64,000 bases of DNA from Qipengyuania spongiae (GTDB taxonomy: Bacteria > Pseudomonadota > Alphaproteobacteria > Sphingomonadales > Sphingomonadaceae). The stretch lies in assembly GCF_026168555.1 (NCBI RefSeq), contig NZ_CP092471.1, forward strand, positions 258,501-322,500, read 5' to 3'. The position numbers and the translations under genes are program-made. The notes under the pieces are model-generated. The model worked only from the letters and a program-made list of their open reading frames with translations, had not been told where the DNA came from and did no database searches. Of this stretch, positions 20,236 through 29,457 are shown piece after piece (position 1 is the first letter of the stretch; every line of letters starts with the position of its first letter).

Positions 20236-20788
20236 GCCAAGGACGGGCGCGGTCCTGCTTGCTGCGGGCTAGGCGAAGCGGTTCGGCGGCGGTAAGCTCA
20301 TGGCCGAATTTCGCGGACGACCCCTGTGGGAACGGGCTGCGCGAACCGCAGAGGCGATCGATTTCAGCGAGCGTGTCGTGGTTATCGAACCGGATAGCCC
20401 GATTGGCAGCCGCTTGGGGTGGGTGCGGGTCGAAAACCAGTTCGCAATGCAGGGAATGGGCACTTCGATCGCTGCAGGAGTGCGCGCGCTTGTCAATTGC
20501 GATCGCGTGATTGTCATGCTCGCCGACATGCCGCTCGTATCGCGCGCCCATCTCGAGCGCCTCATTGCAGCGCAAGGCGTGGCCTTCACGCGCTATCACG
20601 ATGGCTCTGCAGGATGTCCGGCGATTTTCCCGCGTTCGGTTTTCCCACTGCTCGAAACCCTCGATGGCGACCGGGGAGCACGAAGCCTCGATTTGGGAGA
20701 TGCCAAGCTTATCGCGCCTTCCCAGAAGCGCCAACTTACCGACATCGACGAAGTTAGCGACCTTCAGCGTCTGCGGTCCGCCGGTTGA
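20222..20788 (+). pseudogene. MocA/MobA-like molybdenum cofactor nucleotidyltransferase with an amber codon in the signature
   Basis: From a GTG at 20222 the frame reads GAVLLAAG, TAG (20270-20272), AKRFGGGKLMAEFRGRPLW and on to the end without another stop. The motif LAAG..xRFGxxK is the nucleotide-binding signature of the family, so the stop lies in the middle of it. The rest is intact: GMGTSIAAGVRA, VIVMLADMPLVS and DIDEVSDLQRL. A 162-residue product could start at ATG 20300 but would lack the GTP/CTP-binding loop. In family operons this enzyme makes the cytosine dinucleotide cofactor for the neighbouring oxidoreductase. Confidence 0.75.
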
Positions 20789-21066
20789 GGATTAGTGCGG
20801 CAATTCAGTAGTCAGGGTGGATTAGTGGCGGCTTTCTGCTGGATTTCATCGAAATCTGCCAGTCTGCTTAAGGCCCAAAAAAGTCCGTAAGCAGGACACG
20901 TGTCATAGCCTTCGCGCCTTTAAAGTAGGTGCTCGCGGCAGACATCTGCGCAGATGCTGGCTCGGCCTCTCGGTTGTTGTGCGCAGATTGGCATAGCGCT
21001 GCCTTTCTTTTCAGCAGCGACTTTGCAGCTTCCTCAATGATCCGGGCGGGGGGCCTATCCGATAAG

Positions 21067-22692
21067 CTAGCGTACCAGCTCCGGTAGGTTCTGCACATGG
21101 TTGAAGACGGCGGATATGACGACCGAGCCTTCACCAACGGCCGAAGCGACGCGTTTGACCGATCCCGCGCGCACGTCTCCAACAGCGAAGATTCCGCGAT
21201 GGGAGGTTTCGTAAGGCGTTTCTGCGCCGGCCGCTTCACCGGTGTGCACGAAGCCTTTGGCATCGAGTTTGACCAAACCCGAGAGCCAGTTCGTATTGGG
21301 TGCAGCACCAATCATGATGAACAGCGCGCGAGTGTCCATGCCCCACTCTCCCTGCGCATCCATTACCGTCACTGCTTCAAGATGATCCTCGCCATGCAGC
21401 GCAGTGATCTTGCAGCCATAATGTATCTGGATGTTGGGCTCGGCTTCCAGCCGTCTGCTCAGATAGCTCGACATAGAATCCGCCAAGCTCTCGCCACGAA
21501 CCAGGACATGGACCTGCTTGGCCGCGCGGCAAAGATACATCGCGGCTTGCCCTGCGGAATTGCCGCCCCCGATCACGATCGCATCGGTGTTGCGGCAAAA
21601 GCGCGCTTCCATGTCGGTCGCCGCGTAGAATATCCCCGCGCCTTCGAATTCCTCGAGCCGGTCGAGCGGCATGCGGCGATATTGCACCCCGGTCGCGACC
21701 ACAACTCCCCGCGCACAGACATGGGCTTCGTCATCCAGCGTCGCGCGAAACAGGCCGTCGGGTCGCTTTTCCAGTTTTTCAACCCGGCGCGGCATCGCAA
21801 AGCAGGTCCCGAACTTCATCGCTTGTATCTGGCCGCGATAGACGAGGTCGGCACCGGAAATGCCGGTCGGAAATCCCATATAATTCTCGATCCGGCTCGA
21901 AGTCCCCGCCTGACCGCCGATAGCAGTATCTTCGATTAGGAGCGCCGACAGGCCTTCCGCCCCAGCATAGACCGCAGCTGCGACGCCTGCTGGCCCTCCG
22001 CCTACGATGAGAGTATCGACAATCGTATCGCCGGCGACGTCGAGATCCAAATTGAGGATCTGGGCGACCTTGCGGGGAGTGGGATCATCCAGCTTGCGAT
22101 CTTGCCCCACGATGACGGCCGGTTCGTGATCCACCAGATTGCACAGGTGCGACGCCTCATCATCGCTGCTATCGAGGTCGAAGGACTGGAAGGGCACGCG
22201 GTTGCGCGCGAGGAAGGTCTCCACGCCCTGGACCGCGGCATCCCGGTCGGCACCGATCAGCTTGATCATGCTGTTCTTGAGTTCGAACTGCCTGCGTCTG
22301 CGCGCGGCAAACACCGTGATAATATGATCCGAAAGCTCGGGCACGCGGCCCATCAGATCGAGCATGTCCTCACGCGGAACCTCGATGACCCGCGTGTCCA
22401 CTGTCGCTCGCATTGGAAGAAAATGCGACCCCGCGTTGAGAAAGGAAATGTCGCCCATGAATTGAGTCGGCCCAAGGCTAGATTCCAGTAAGCGCTCACC
22501 GGAAAAGGGATCGACGACTTCGATCTCACCTTCGATGACGTAGACGAACGTATCATGAGGTTGGCCGATTTCGGCGACCATTTCACCCTTGTAATAGGCG
22601 CGCTCATGGCCGATTGCGCACATCGCCGTAACATGCTCGTCTGCCAGCGGCACGCGCTTCATGACTTCGAGATCAGCGCCGATGCTTTCCAT
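21067..22692 (-). CDS. Cyclic-nucleotide-binding domain fused to a thioredoxin-reductase-like flavoprotein
   Basis: 541 residues. Residues about 10-130 form a cNMP-binding (Crp-like) sensor domain with FVYVIEGEIEVVDPFSGERL and FMGDISFLNAGS. A short thioredoxin-like linker region follows (VETFLARNRVPFQSFDLDS, ending in DPTPRKVAQILN), then the FAD domain with GGGPAGVAAAVYAGAEGL, EDTAIGGQAG, IVIGGGNSAGQAAMYL and AVGDVRAGSVKRVA. The CxxC redox pair of thioredoxin reductase is absent: the equivalent place reads GIFYAATDMEARFC. Start ATG at 22692 was chosen because similarity begins there. Function is unknown; likely a ligand-sensing NAD(P)H oxidoreductase. Confidence 0.88.
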   Translation of the reverse strand: MESIGADLEVMKRVPLADEHVTAMCAIGHERAYYKGEMVAEIGQPHDTFVYVIEGEIEVVDPFSGERLLESSLGPTQFMGDISFLNAGSHFLPMRATVDTRVIEVPREDMLDLMGRVPELSDHIITVFAARRRRQFELKNSMIKLIGADRDAAVQGVETFLARNRVPFQSFDLDSSDDEASHLCNLVDHEPAVIVGQDRKLDDPTPRKVAQILNLDLDVAGDTIVDTLIVGGGPAGVAAAVYAGAEGLSALLIEDTAIGGQAGTSSRIENYMGFPTGISGADLVYRGQIQAMKFGTCFAMPRRVEKLEKRPDGLFRATLDDEAHVCARGVVVATGVQYRRMPLDRLEEFEGAGIFYAATDMEARFCRNTDAIVIGGGNSAGQAAMYLCRAAKQVHVLVRGESLADSMSSYLSRRLEAEPNIQIHYGCKITALHGEDHLEAVTVMDAQGEWGMDTRALFIMIGAAPNTNWLSGLVKLDAKGFVHTGEAAGAETPYETSHRGIFAVGDVRAGSVKRVASAVGEGSVVISAVFNHVQNLPELVR

Positions 22693-23190
22693 AGTCTTTG
22701 TTCGCCTCCGCCTGAACAATTCCACACACCGAACGTGGATATGCGAATAAAAGATTGATTCATCAACTGGCGGGAACGAAAGCCATTTGCGTAAGTCGAA
22801 AGTCAGTTTACGACAGACGTAACGCTCCAATAGCAGACAATCCGGAAACGGCCCCATTCCAGACCTCGCAAAAGGTAAGTTTGGAGCTATTGCGGGCCGG
22901 GACGCGGGCCTCGACACCAAAAACATCCGAATTTTGCTGTATGCCCCAGTTAATTAAGCGAACGTCACGATAGCTTTTTCGGGACTCGAAATTGATTCTG
23001 CGACTCTGAATGAGAAGGTCAATCAAGGTCTGCTTCGCGCCCCAATTTCAGCCGTTCGCAAAACTCTGGCCATTAACTGCAAGCGGACGTAGCCTCCCAC
23101 CTCAAATAGAGACTTAATTCGCGCTTTTTGGTTACTGGACGTTCCTGGCCGTGCGCCCAAACTGCTATACCGCGGCGCCTGATTCTAGCA
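22693..23190. other. Intergenic stretch
   Basis: About 500 bases upstream of the flavoprotein gene. No reading frame resembles a known family. It should contain the flavoprotein promoter. Confidence 0.4.
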
Positions 23191-23316
23191 TCAGAACGAT
23201 TGCGTCACTGCGGCGTTGAAGCGCGGGGCTTTGTCGTCGGTGTTGTAACGTGGCCCGGTCAGGGTGAACGCCAGTTCGAGATCGAAATCGACATCGAGGT
23301 TGCGGGTGATGTCGGT
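23191..23316 (-). pseudogene. Possible outer-membrane beta-barrel C-terminal scrap
   Basis: On the minus strand about 42 codons are open up to a TGA at 23191-23193. They read alternating polar and hydrophobic residues (DVDFDLELAFTLTGPRYNTD) and end FNAAVTQSF. A terminal Phe after alternating residues is typical of the last strand of outer-membrane barrels. No upstream part of such a gene remains: the IS3 remnant starts at the other side. Family not identified. Confidence 0.35.
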
Positions 23317-23769
23317 GCGGATACGTCGATCTCTGGTCGCAGTATGGTGCGTGAGCTAGCCGAGTTGATGGCCAAGTGCGGCAAGCCTGGGATGATCGTC
23401 TGCGATAATGGCACCGAGCTGACCAGCAATGCTGTGCTGGCAGGGTGCGGGGAAATTGGCATCGAGTGGCTTACATCGCGCCGGGCAAGCCGACCCAGAA
23501 CGGGTTTTTGCGAGAACTTCAACGGCCAGGCGCGCGATGAGCTACTCAACGGGACGCTGTTCCTCAGCCTTGCTCATGCCCGCGTTGAGATCGCGGCTTC
23601 GGTGTAAGACTACAATCCCGAAAGACCGCACTTGGCCAATGTCTACGCAACCCGGGTGTTCGCCGCCGAACTGAATAAGCCACAGCCTGCTTCGTTAGCC
23701 TCTACGGGCCCCGCTACGCAGCCCATTGCTTCGACCGCGCCCATGCGCAAAACAACCGCCGGTCGCTAA
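23317..23769 (+). mobile_element. IS3-family transposase (orfB) remnant
   Basis: The frame holds the C-terminal half of a DDE integrase: DTSISGRSMVRELAELM, IVCDNGTELTSN with the second catalytic Asp, then ENFNGQARDELLN with the final Glu, and LFLSLAHARVEI. It is interrupted by TAA (23605-23607) just before DYNPERPH, then runs in frame to another TAA at 23769. The N-terminal half with the first Asp and the helper orfA are missing, and no clear terminal inverted repeats were found. It is an old, non-functional insertion. Confidence 0.8.
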
Positions 23770-23787
23770 TACAAGCCGGGGGGCACG

Positions 23788-24540
23788 TCAGCTCGCCTGT
23801 AATGAGCCAAGACCCCTACCTAACGTTACTAAGTTGAAGTTTCGATCCATCGGCTTGAACTGACCTAGTTCGCAAAGATCTTTTTCTGAACGAACACGAA
23901 CATTTCGGCAACCCTCTACTATGACTAACTCGCGTTCTTGGAGATTTCTAAAGCAACGATTGGCGTGAACCGAAGTCATGCCACAAGCCTCAGCGTATTC
24001 GAGTTGGCGAAGAGGGACGTTAACTCGCTCTCCGTCGAACCTCTCAAGCAAGCGAAGGCGTTCAATCAGTTCGCAGAGAAAATGTGCAATTCGTTGCTCT
24101 CCTCGTAGACGCCCAAGTCGAAATAGCCAGCGCTGCCAGTAGATTGCATCTTGTAAGGCACTCAGCCACAGAACTTCCATGAGGTCTGGATGGTCCTGAA
24201 GCACTTGTATAAATACGTCGATCGGAATTAGAGCAACTTGAACCCGCTCGAGTGGGTAAATACCATAACTGCGGGTAGAGCAATTTACATTGTCGAGATC
24301 TAGAAATTCTCCACACAGCCCGATGCCCGTTACCTGTCTAGAGCCGCAGATATCGTCCAAATATCGAACGGTCGATCCTTCGATGAGATAATGAACGTGA
24401 CGGACGTTGTCACCGATTTGCGTAAGGTTGTAGTGTCCCTCGATCGTTTCGATGCTAGAAATTGCATTTTCGAAAATCCGAAGGGTTTCCGGTCGAAACT
24501 CGCGACCGAAACTACACCTCGAAAATAATCCGCGATGCAT
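23788..24540 (-). CDS. Crp/Fnr-family transcriptional regulator
   Basis: 250 residues from ATG 24540, which follows GAGGC; an in-frame TTG 33 bases upstream is less likely. The N-terminal cNMP-like barrel includes GDNVRHVHYLIEGSTVRYLD and LCGEFLDLDN. The long dimer helix (LQDAIYWQRWLFRLGRLRGEQRIAHFLCELIERLRLL) leads to a winged helix with LRQLEYAEACGMTSVHANRC and LQERELVIVE. The family's Fnr-type cysteine cluster is absent. It is divergent from the catalase gene across 202 bases and has lower GC than its neighbours, suggesting recent acquisition. Confidence 0.9.
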   Translation of the reverse strand: MHRGLFSRCSFGREFRPETLRIFENAISSIETIEGHYNLTQIGDNVRHVHYLIEGSTVRYLDDICGSRQVTGIGLCGEFLDLDNVNCSTRSYGIYPLERVQVALIPIDVFIQVLQDHPDLMEVLWLSALQDAIYWQRWLFRLGRLRGEQRIAHFLCELIERLRLLERFDGERVNVPLRQLEYAEACGMTSVHANRCFRNLQERELVIVEGCRNVRVRSEKDLCELGQFKPMDRNFNLVTLGRGLGSLQAS

Positions 24541-24586
24541 ACCAGACGCCTCTTTCCCCAAAGAGTTTGACAATGCTGGCCGGGAA

Positions 24587-24611
24587 AACTCTTCGGGGCC
24601 AGTTTGGTTCC
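24587..24611 (-). promoter_or_regulatory. Candidate EcfG-type (general stress response) promoter
   Basis: On the minus strand GGAAC (24611-24607), 17 bases, then GTT (24589-24587), close to the alphaproteobacterial EcfG pattern GGAAC-N16/17-cGTT except that the base before GTT is A. It lies 47 bases ahead of the Crp-like gene's ATG. This is a pattern match only. Confidence 0.35.
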
Positions 24612-24742
24612 GAGCAATTCAATCTCCTTGGCTTTGCGAGGCGACACAGTCTATTTTTCGGCTTTCGGCCTAACCTTTATTCGATCGGGGATCATCGACC
24701 TTTCCGAGGATTTCAAAGGACAGGATCGAAAGGAACGCAGTC

Positions 24743-26836
24743 ATGTCAAATGAATTCGAACTGTCCGAGGGCGGAGCCAATCATCAAAAACCGCGCAGGG
24801 ACGATGATGTGATGACCACCGCGCAAGGTCACCCGATTGCCGATGACCAGAACTGGCTGACTGCGGGCCCGCGCGGGCCACAGCTGCTCGAAGACCAGAT
24901 CGCGCGCGAGAAGATTTTCCATTTCGATCACGAGCGAATTCCCGAACGCGTGGTCCATGCGCGCGGTTATGGCGTGCACGGACATTTCGAACTGAAGAAG
25001 GCCATTCCGCAATATTCGCGTGCGGCGATCTTCAACGAGGAAGGGGTCAAGACGCCGACTTTCACGCGCTTCTCGACTGTCGCCGGGAACAAGGGCTCGC
25101 CCGATCTTGCCCGGGACGTGCGTGGGTTCGCGACCAAGTTTTACACCAAGGAAGGCAATTGGGACCTTGTCGGCAACAACATCCCGGTCTTCTTCATTCA
25201 GGACGCGATCAAGTTCCCAGACCTGATCCACGCGGCCAAGCCGGCACCGGATCGCGGCTTCCCCCAGGCGCAGACGGCGCACGACAATTTCTGGGATTTC
25301 ATCAGCCTCAGCCCGGAATCGATGCACATGATCATGTGGATCATGTCGGATCGCACGATCCCGCGCAGCTTCCGCTTCATGGAAGGCTTCGGCGTCCACA
25401 CCTTCCGCTTGGTCAACGAGAAAGGCGAAAGCCATTTCGTCAAATTCCACTGGAAGCCGAAGTTGGGTCTGCAGTCGGTCATCTGGAACGAGGCGCTGAA
25501 GGTCAACGGGATGGATCCCGATTTCCATCGGCGCGACATGTGGGATGCAATCGATGCCGGCGACTTCCCGCAATGGGATCTCGGCATCCAGGTGTTCGAC
25601 GAGGAATTTGCCGAACAGTTCGAGTTCGATGTGCTCGACGCAACCAAGATCATCCCGGAGGAACAGGTTCCGGTCGAAATCATCGGGACGCTGACCCTCG
25701 ATGCCAATGTCGACAATTTCTTCGCGGAAACGGAGCAGGTCGCCTTCTGCACGCAGAACATAGTGCCGGGCATCGACCATTCGGACGATCCGCTGCTGCA
25801 GGGTCGCAACTTCAGCTATCTCGACACGCAGTTGAAGCGGCTCGGCGGACCCAACTTCACCCATTTGCCGATCAACGCGCCCAAATGCCCCGTGCGGCAT
25901 TTCCAGCAGGACGGCCACATGGCGATGACCAACCCCAAGGGGCGGGTGAATTACGAGCCCAACAGCTGGGGTGATGGCGACGGTGCCGAAGAGGACCGGG
26001 GGCCGCGGGCCTGCCCGGTGCGCGGGTTCCAGAGCTACCAGGCTCCGGTCGAAGGGCCCAAGATACGCGTTCGCAGCGAGACTTTTGCAGACCATTACAG
26101 CCAGGCGCGTCAGTTCTACGTCTCCCAGACGCCGATCGAGCAGACGCACATGGCCAATGCGCTCACGTTCGAATTGTCCAAGGTCGAGCGGATGAGCATC
26201 CGCAAGCGGATGGTCGGCCATCTGCTGCACATCGATGAAGGGCTGGCGCAAGAGGTGGCCGACGGGATCGGCCTTGCCGAACTGCCCGAAAAGGTGCCGG
26301 CAGCGCGAGACCCGATCACCGATCTGGCGGAGAGCCCGGCGCTGTCGATCCTGAAGAACGGGCCCGGCACGTTCAAGGGCCGCAAGCTGGGTATCTACAT
26401 TGCCGAAGGCGGTGATGCAGACGTGGTCAAGGCGCTGAAGGATGCTGCAAAGGGCGCGGGCGGCATGGTCGAAATCGTCGCGCCGCACGTAACCGGCGCC
26501 AAGCTGTCTGACGACGAGATGATGGAAGCCGACGAGAAAATCGATGGCGGCCCTTCGGTCACCTACGACGCTGTGGCCGTGGTTATGAGCGAGGATTCGG
26601 CCAGGCGCTACAACACCGACAAACCGAGCATCGACTTCGTCAACGACGCTTTCGCCCATGCGAAGTTCGTCGCCTATGTCCCCGCGGTCAAACCGCTCTT
26701 CGAAACGGCAGGTGTGTGGAACTGGATGGATGACGGTTTCGTCGATGTCTCCTCCGGCAAGGACGCAGCGAAGGACTTCATCGAGAAATGCGGCGAGCTG
26801 CGTTTCTGGGACCGTGAAAGTGTGAAGCAGGACTGA
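24743..26836 (+). CDS. katE: Large-subunit (clade 2, HPII-type) catalase
   Basis: 697 residues. Heme-side His in [12 protein letters not shown], Asn and distal features in [19 protein letters not shown] and the proximal Tyr in [18 protein letters not shown]. From about residue 540 there is the extra flavodoxin/class-I-amidotransferase-like domain ([20 protein letters not shown], then [20 protein letters not shown]) that marks large catalases. It splits hydrogen peroxide into water and oxygen in the cytoplasm. AAGGAA precedes the ATG. It heads a plus-strand block of stress-type genes; its TGA overlaps the next ATG. Confidence 0.95.
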   Translation: MSNEFELSEGGANHQKPRRDDDVMTTAQGHPIADDQNWLTAGPRGPQLLEDQIAREKIFHFDHERIPERVVHARGYGVHGHFELKKAIPQYSRAAIFNEEGVKTPTFTRFSTVAGNKGSPDLARDVRGFATKFYTKEGNWDLVGNNIPVFFIQDAIKFPDLIHAAKPAPDRGFPQAQTAHDNFWDFISLSPESMHMIMWIMSDRTIPRSFRFMEGFGVHTFRLVNEKGESHFVKFHWKPKLGLQSVIWNEALKVNGMDPDFHRRDMWDAIDAGDFPQWDLGIQVFDEEFAEQFEFDVLDATKIIPEEQVPVEIIGTLTLDANVDNFFAETEQVAFCTQNIVPGIDHSDDPLLQGRNFSYLDTQLKRLGGPNFTHLPINAPKCPVRHFQQDGHMAMTNPKGRVNYEPNSWGDGDGAEEDRGPRACPVRGFQSYQAPVEGPKIRVRSETFADHYSQARQFYVSQTPIEQTHMANALTFELSKVERMSIRKRMVGHLLHIDEGLAQEVADGIGLAELPEKVPAARDPITDLAESPALSILKNGPGTFKGRKLGIYIAEGGDADVVKALKDAAKGAGGMVEIVAPHVTGAKLSDDEMMEADEKIDGGPSVTYDAVAVVMSEDSARRYNTDKPSIDFVNDAFAHAKFVAYVPAVKPLFETAGVWNWMDDGFVDVSSGKDAAKDFIEKCGELRFWDRESVKQD

Positions 26837-27330
26837 TGAGCGGAGATACGATCATGGACGAACGAAGAACACTGGGTTTTGCCGGTACGATTACGGGCGT
26901 CACCCCTGCTGGCAAGGTCGGCGGGGACATGGTCCTGCGGGACCAGGGCCGGATCCTCGTAACCGGATCTATCGCGGGCGACATGCCGGGTGCGTATCAG
27001 CTCGTCTACAATTCGACGAAGGCGTTCGTGAACGATTTCTGCGTCGGCCTTGCCAACGAATTGAAGAACACGAGTGTTGTCGTGTCCTGTCTGATGCCCG
27101 GCGTCACCGATACAAAGTTCTTCGAACGCGCGGGCATGGAGGACACTCAGGCTGGCGAGATGGAGAACAAGGCGGATCCGGCGAAGGTCGCGCGCGATGG
27201 TTACGAAGCGCTGCTCAAAGGCGAAACGCAGGAGGTCAGCGGGTTCATGAACAAGGTACAGGACGTGTTCGCGGGGCTGTTGCCCGACGAGCTGGTGGCC
27301 CGGATGCACCGCCGCCTGGCAACGCCATAG
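26836..27330 (+). pseudogene. Truncated short-chain dehydrogenase (C-terminal half)
   Basis: 164 residues. From GGDMVLRDQGRILVTGSIAG onward this is the second half of an SDR, with active-site Tyr and Lys in YNSTKAFVNDF and LMPGVTDTKFFERAGM. The N-terminal 100 or so residues, including the NAD(P)-binding GxxxGxG motif, are missing and replaced by an unrelated leader of about 30 residues. It starts at an ATG overlapping the catalase stop. It is open and could be translated, but should not bind cofactor normally. The internal deletion probably fused the original start to the middle of the gene. Confidence 0.6.
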
Positions 27331-27359
27331 AGCCCGCGCGTTTCGCGAGAAAATCTTCC

Positions 27360-27911
27360 ATGCACAACTCGGACTGGTTCGGCGGTTGGGATCGCATTCT
27401 CGATAGCGTTATTGCCGCCACGTTGTTTTACATCTTGATCGTCCTGATCGTGAGATTTCTGGGAAAGCGCACCACCGCGCAGCTCAACAACTTCGATTGG
27501 ATCATCAATATCACTGTCGGAAGTCTTGCAGCTTCCGGCATTCTGCTCGAAAATGTCTCGAATGCGACAGCTGCCGCCGCGATCATCACCATCGCCGCGC
27601 TGCAATATGTCTTAACCTTCATCAGCGCGCGTTCCGAAAAAGCAACGCGGGTCATCAAGGCGTGCCCGACCCTCCTCGTTCACAAGGGAAATTTCCTGGA
27701 AGAAGCCATGTTGGCGGCGCGCATTTCGCATGGGGAAGTGGAAGCAGCTTTGCGCGCTCAGGGTCTGACCGATGTCGGCGATGCCAACTGGGTCATTCTG
27801 GAAACCAACGGAAAAATGACAGTGCTTCCGCGACAGGAAATCGAGATCGAGAATGCGAGTGCGATGAACAGCGTTCGCCGCCCTTCCAATTTGCCTAGCC
27901 CAGGTGCGTAG
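27360..27911 (+). CDS. DUF421 (YetF-like) membrane protein
   Basis: 183 residues. Three N-terminal membrane segments: ILDSVIAATLFYILIVLIVR, then a stretch including FDWIINITVGSLAASGILL, then AAAAIITIAALQYVLTFISA. The KRTTAQLNNFDWIINITVGS block after the first helix is a DUF421 hallmark. A cytoplasmic DUF421 domain follows with PTLLVHKGNFLEEAM and ARISHGEVEAALRAQGL. YetF-like proteins are involved in stress and spore physiology in Bacillus; the molecular role is not known. It starts 30 bases after the truncated SDR and probably shares its transcript. Confidence 0.88.
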   Translation: MHNSDWFGGWDRILDSVIAATLFYILIVLIVRFLGKRTTAQLNNFDWIINITVGSLAASGILLENVSNATAAAAIITIAALQYVLTFISARSEKATRVIKACPTLLVHKGNFLEEAMLAARISHGEVEAALRAQGLTDVGDANWVILETNGKMTVLPRQEIEIENASAMNSVRRPSNLPSPGA

Positions 27912-28052
27912 CGGCTTCAGACAGCAAGCGACGAGTGGTGAAGATTCTTTCTTCGCAACCAAACGCGCAGATATGGCAACTTTCAGTCATAATCTCGTGT
28001 GAATAAGGGGGTTCATCACGTATCTCCCTATTTCGAACAACGGGAGTGACAC

Positions 28053-29303
28053 ATGCGGCAACTTGCCCTCGCCGTTTATCCCAGTGAAGTGGCAACCACG
28101 CTCGCTTCTGCGCAAAAGCATGGATTGACCCTGTTCGCGCAACTCGACGCACGCGAGGGGGACGAAGTGCGACAGATGCTGATCCTCGAAGCGCCGAATG
28201 GGCGGATCGAGGACTTCCTCGCCGATGTCGAGAAAAGCACGGATCTGCGCGCACTGTTCGCCCCGCAAGGCATCATCTCCCTGCGGCCACCGGCATCGGA
28301 ACCCGAAAGCCAAATGCTGGATATCCAGCCGCGCAGCCCGCTCGAAGTCTTTCTCGGCGCCTTGCAGAGCATCGGATCGTGGCCGGGATTTCTCGGCTAT
28401 GCTGTTGTTGGCGGAATAATCGTCTGGATCGGGCTGTTCACCGAAAGCATATTTCTCCTGGTCGCCGCGATGCTGATAGCGCCTTTCGCCGGGCCTGCGA
28501 TGACGCTCGCAATCGCGACAGCGCGTGGGGATGCGAACCTCCTTGGACGCTCGCTTTTGCGCTACATTGCAGCGCTCGCCGCCAGTATCCTGACCGCTTG
28601 GCTGCTCAGTTTGGCCTTCGACCAGCGGATCGCGACCGAACTGATGATCGAAACCAGCATGCGGTCAACCGTCTCTCTGCTGCTTCCTCTGGCGGCGGGC
28701 GTGGCGGGCGCTCTCAACCTGGTGCAGTCGGAACGCAGCAGTCTGGTCAGCGGCGCAGCCACGGGAATGCTGGTCGCGGCCGCATTGGCGCCGCCCGCCG
28801 GACTTATCGGCATGGGTCTGGCGATCGGGCAAACGGATATCGTCCTCTCCAGCCTGTGGGCGCTTGGCATCCAGATCGTCGGGATCAATCTGGCGGGCTG
28901 CGTGGTCTTTCGGATCTACGGTATGCAGACTAATGGCGCGCGATATCCGCGTGGCAAGGATTGGATATCGATCGCCTCGCTCGCCAGCAGCATGGCGGTG
29001 CTGGCAGCGCTTCTGACAGTACAATTTTCGGACGCACCGCAATTTCAGCAGTCCTCCGTCTCTCAGCGTGTCTCCGCTCTGGTGGTGGACGAGCTCGACC
29101 GCTCGCCGGAAATTCGGCTCGTGACTGTCAATTCGCACTTCACCCGCTCGCGCGAACAGGGAAACAACCCGGTGTGGATCACGGTTCAGGTGCAGGCCTC
29201 GCTCGACGATCGGGAAGCTTCCGCCGTCGCGGACCGGATCGAAAAAAGAGTGGAAGACGAATTCCCGATCACTGCATTGGTGGATCTGACGGCGAAAGAT
29301 TAA
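28053..29303 (+). CDS. DUF389 membrane protein
   Basis: 416 residues. A soluble N-terminal part of about 90 residues (MRQLALAVYPSEVATTL) precedes the DUF389 core with about six hydrophobic segments, including FLGYAVVGGIIVWIGLFTES and FLLVAAMLIAPFAGPAM, the latter carrying the characteristic MLIAPFAGP motif. The C-terminal 110 residues are a soluble tail. Family members are widespread, of unknown function. GGGAG lies 8 bases ahead of the ATG. Neighbours suggest a place in stress physiology. Confidence 0.88.
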   Translation: MRQLALAVYPSEVATTLASAQKHGLTLFAQLDAREGDEVRQMLILEAPNGRIEDFLADVEKSTDLRALFAPQGIISLRPPASEPESQMLDIQPRSPLEVFLGALQSIGSWPGFLGYAVVGGIIVWIGLFTESIFLLVAAMLIAPFAGPAMTLAIATARGDANLLGRSLLRYIAALAASILTAWLLSLAFDQRIATELMIETSMRSTVSLLLPLAAGVAGALNLVQSERSSLVSGAATGMLVAAALAPPAGLIGMGLAIGQTDIVLSSLWALGIQIVGINLAGCVVFRIYGMQTNGARYPRGKDWISIASLASSMAVLAALLTVQFSDAPQFQQSSVSQRVSALVVDELDRSPEIRLVTVNSHFTRSREQGNNPVWITVQVQASLDDREASAVADRIEKRVEDEFPITALVDLTAKD

Positions 29304-29379
29304 GCCCGACGAGGTTTTGCGGACCCCTGCCCGGCCAAGTAAACACAACAATTATCAAGAGGATAAGGTCTCGAATTGC

Positions 29380-29404
29380 GGAACGACAAAAGATCGGGCC
29401 GGTA
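29380..29404 (+). promoter_or_regulatory. Weak EcfG-like promoter candidate
   Basis: GGAAC at 29380-29384, 16 bases, then GGTA, upstream of the ferritin-like gene (ATG 29458). The -35 element fits the alphaproteobacterial stress sigma factor pattern but the -10 is off (GTA instead of GTT). It is kept because the gene downstream belongs to a family often in that regulon. Confidence 0.2.
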
Positions 29405-29457
29405 TTTCTATCGTCATCTCTCAATGTGATGATCCCTTTGACGCGATGGAGACCGCT

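Noticed and set aside
11337..20272. Reassignment or suppression of TAG, since several genes here break at TAG
   Set aside because: Intact genes in the window end normally at TAG (for example at 2690, 10880, 27330 and 27911), and other broken genes also carry frameshifts or TAA. Ordinary decay explains the pattern.
24746..26659. 637-codon open frame on the minus strand under the catalase gene
   Set aside because: It is a shadow of the high-GC catalase frame; catalase motifs are complete on the plus strand and the minus frame matches no family.
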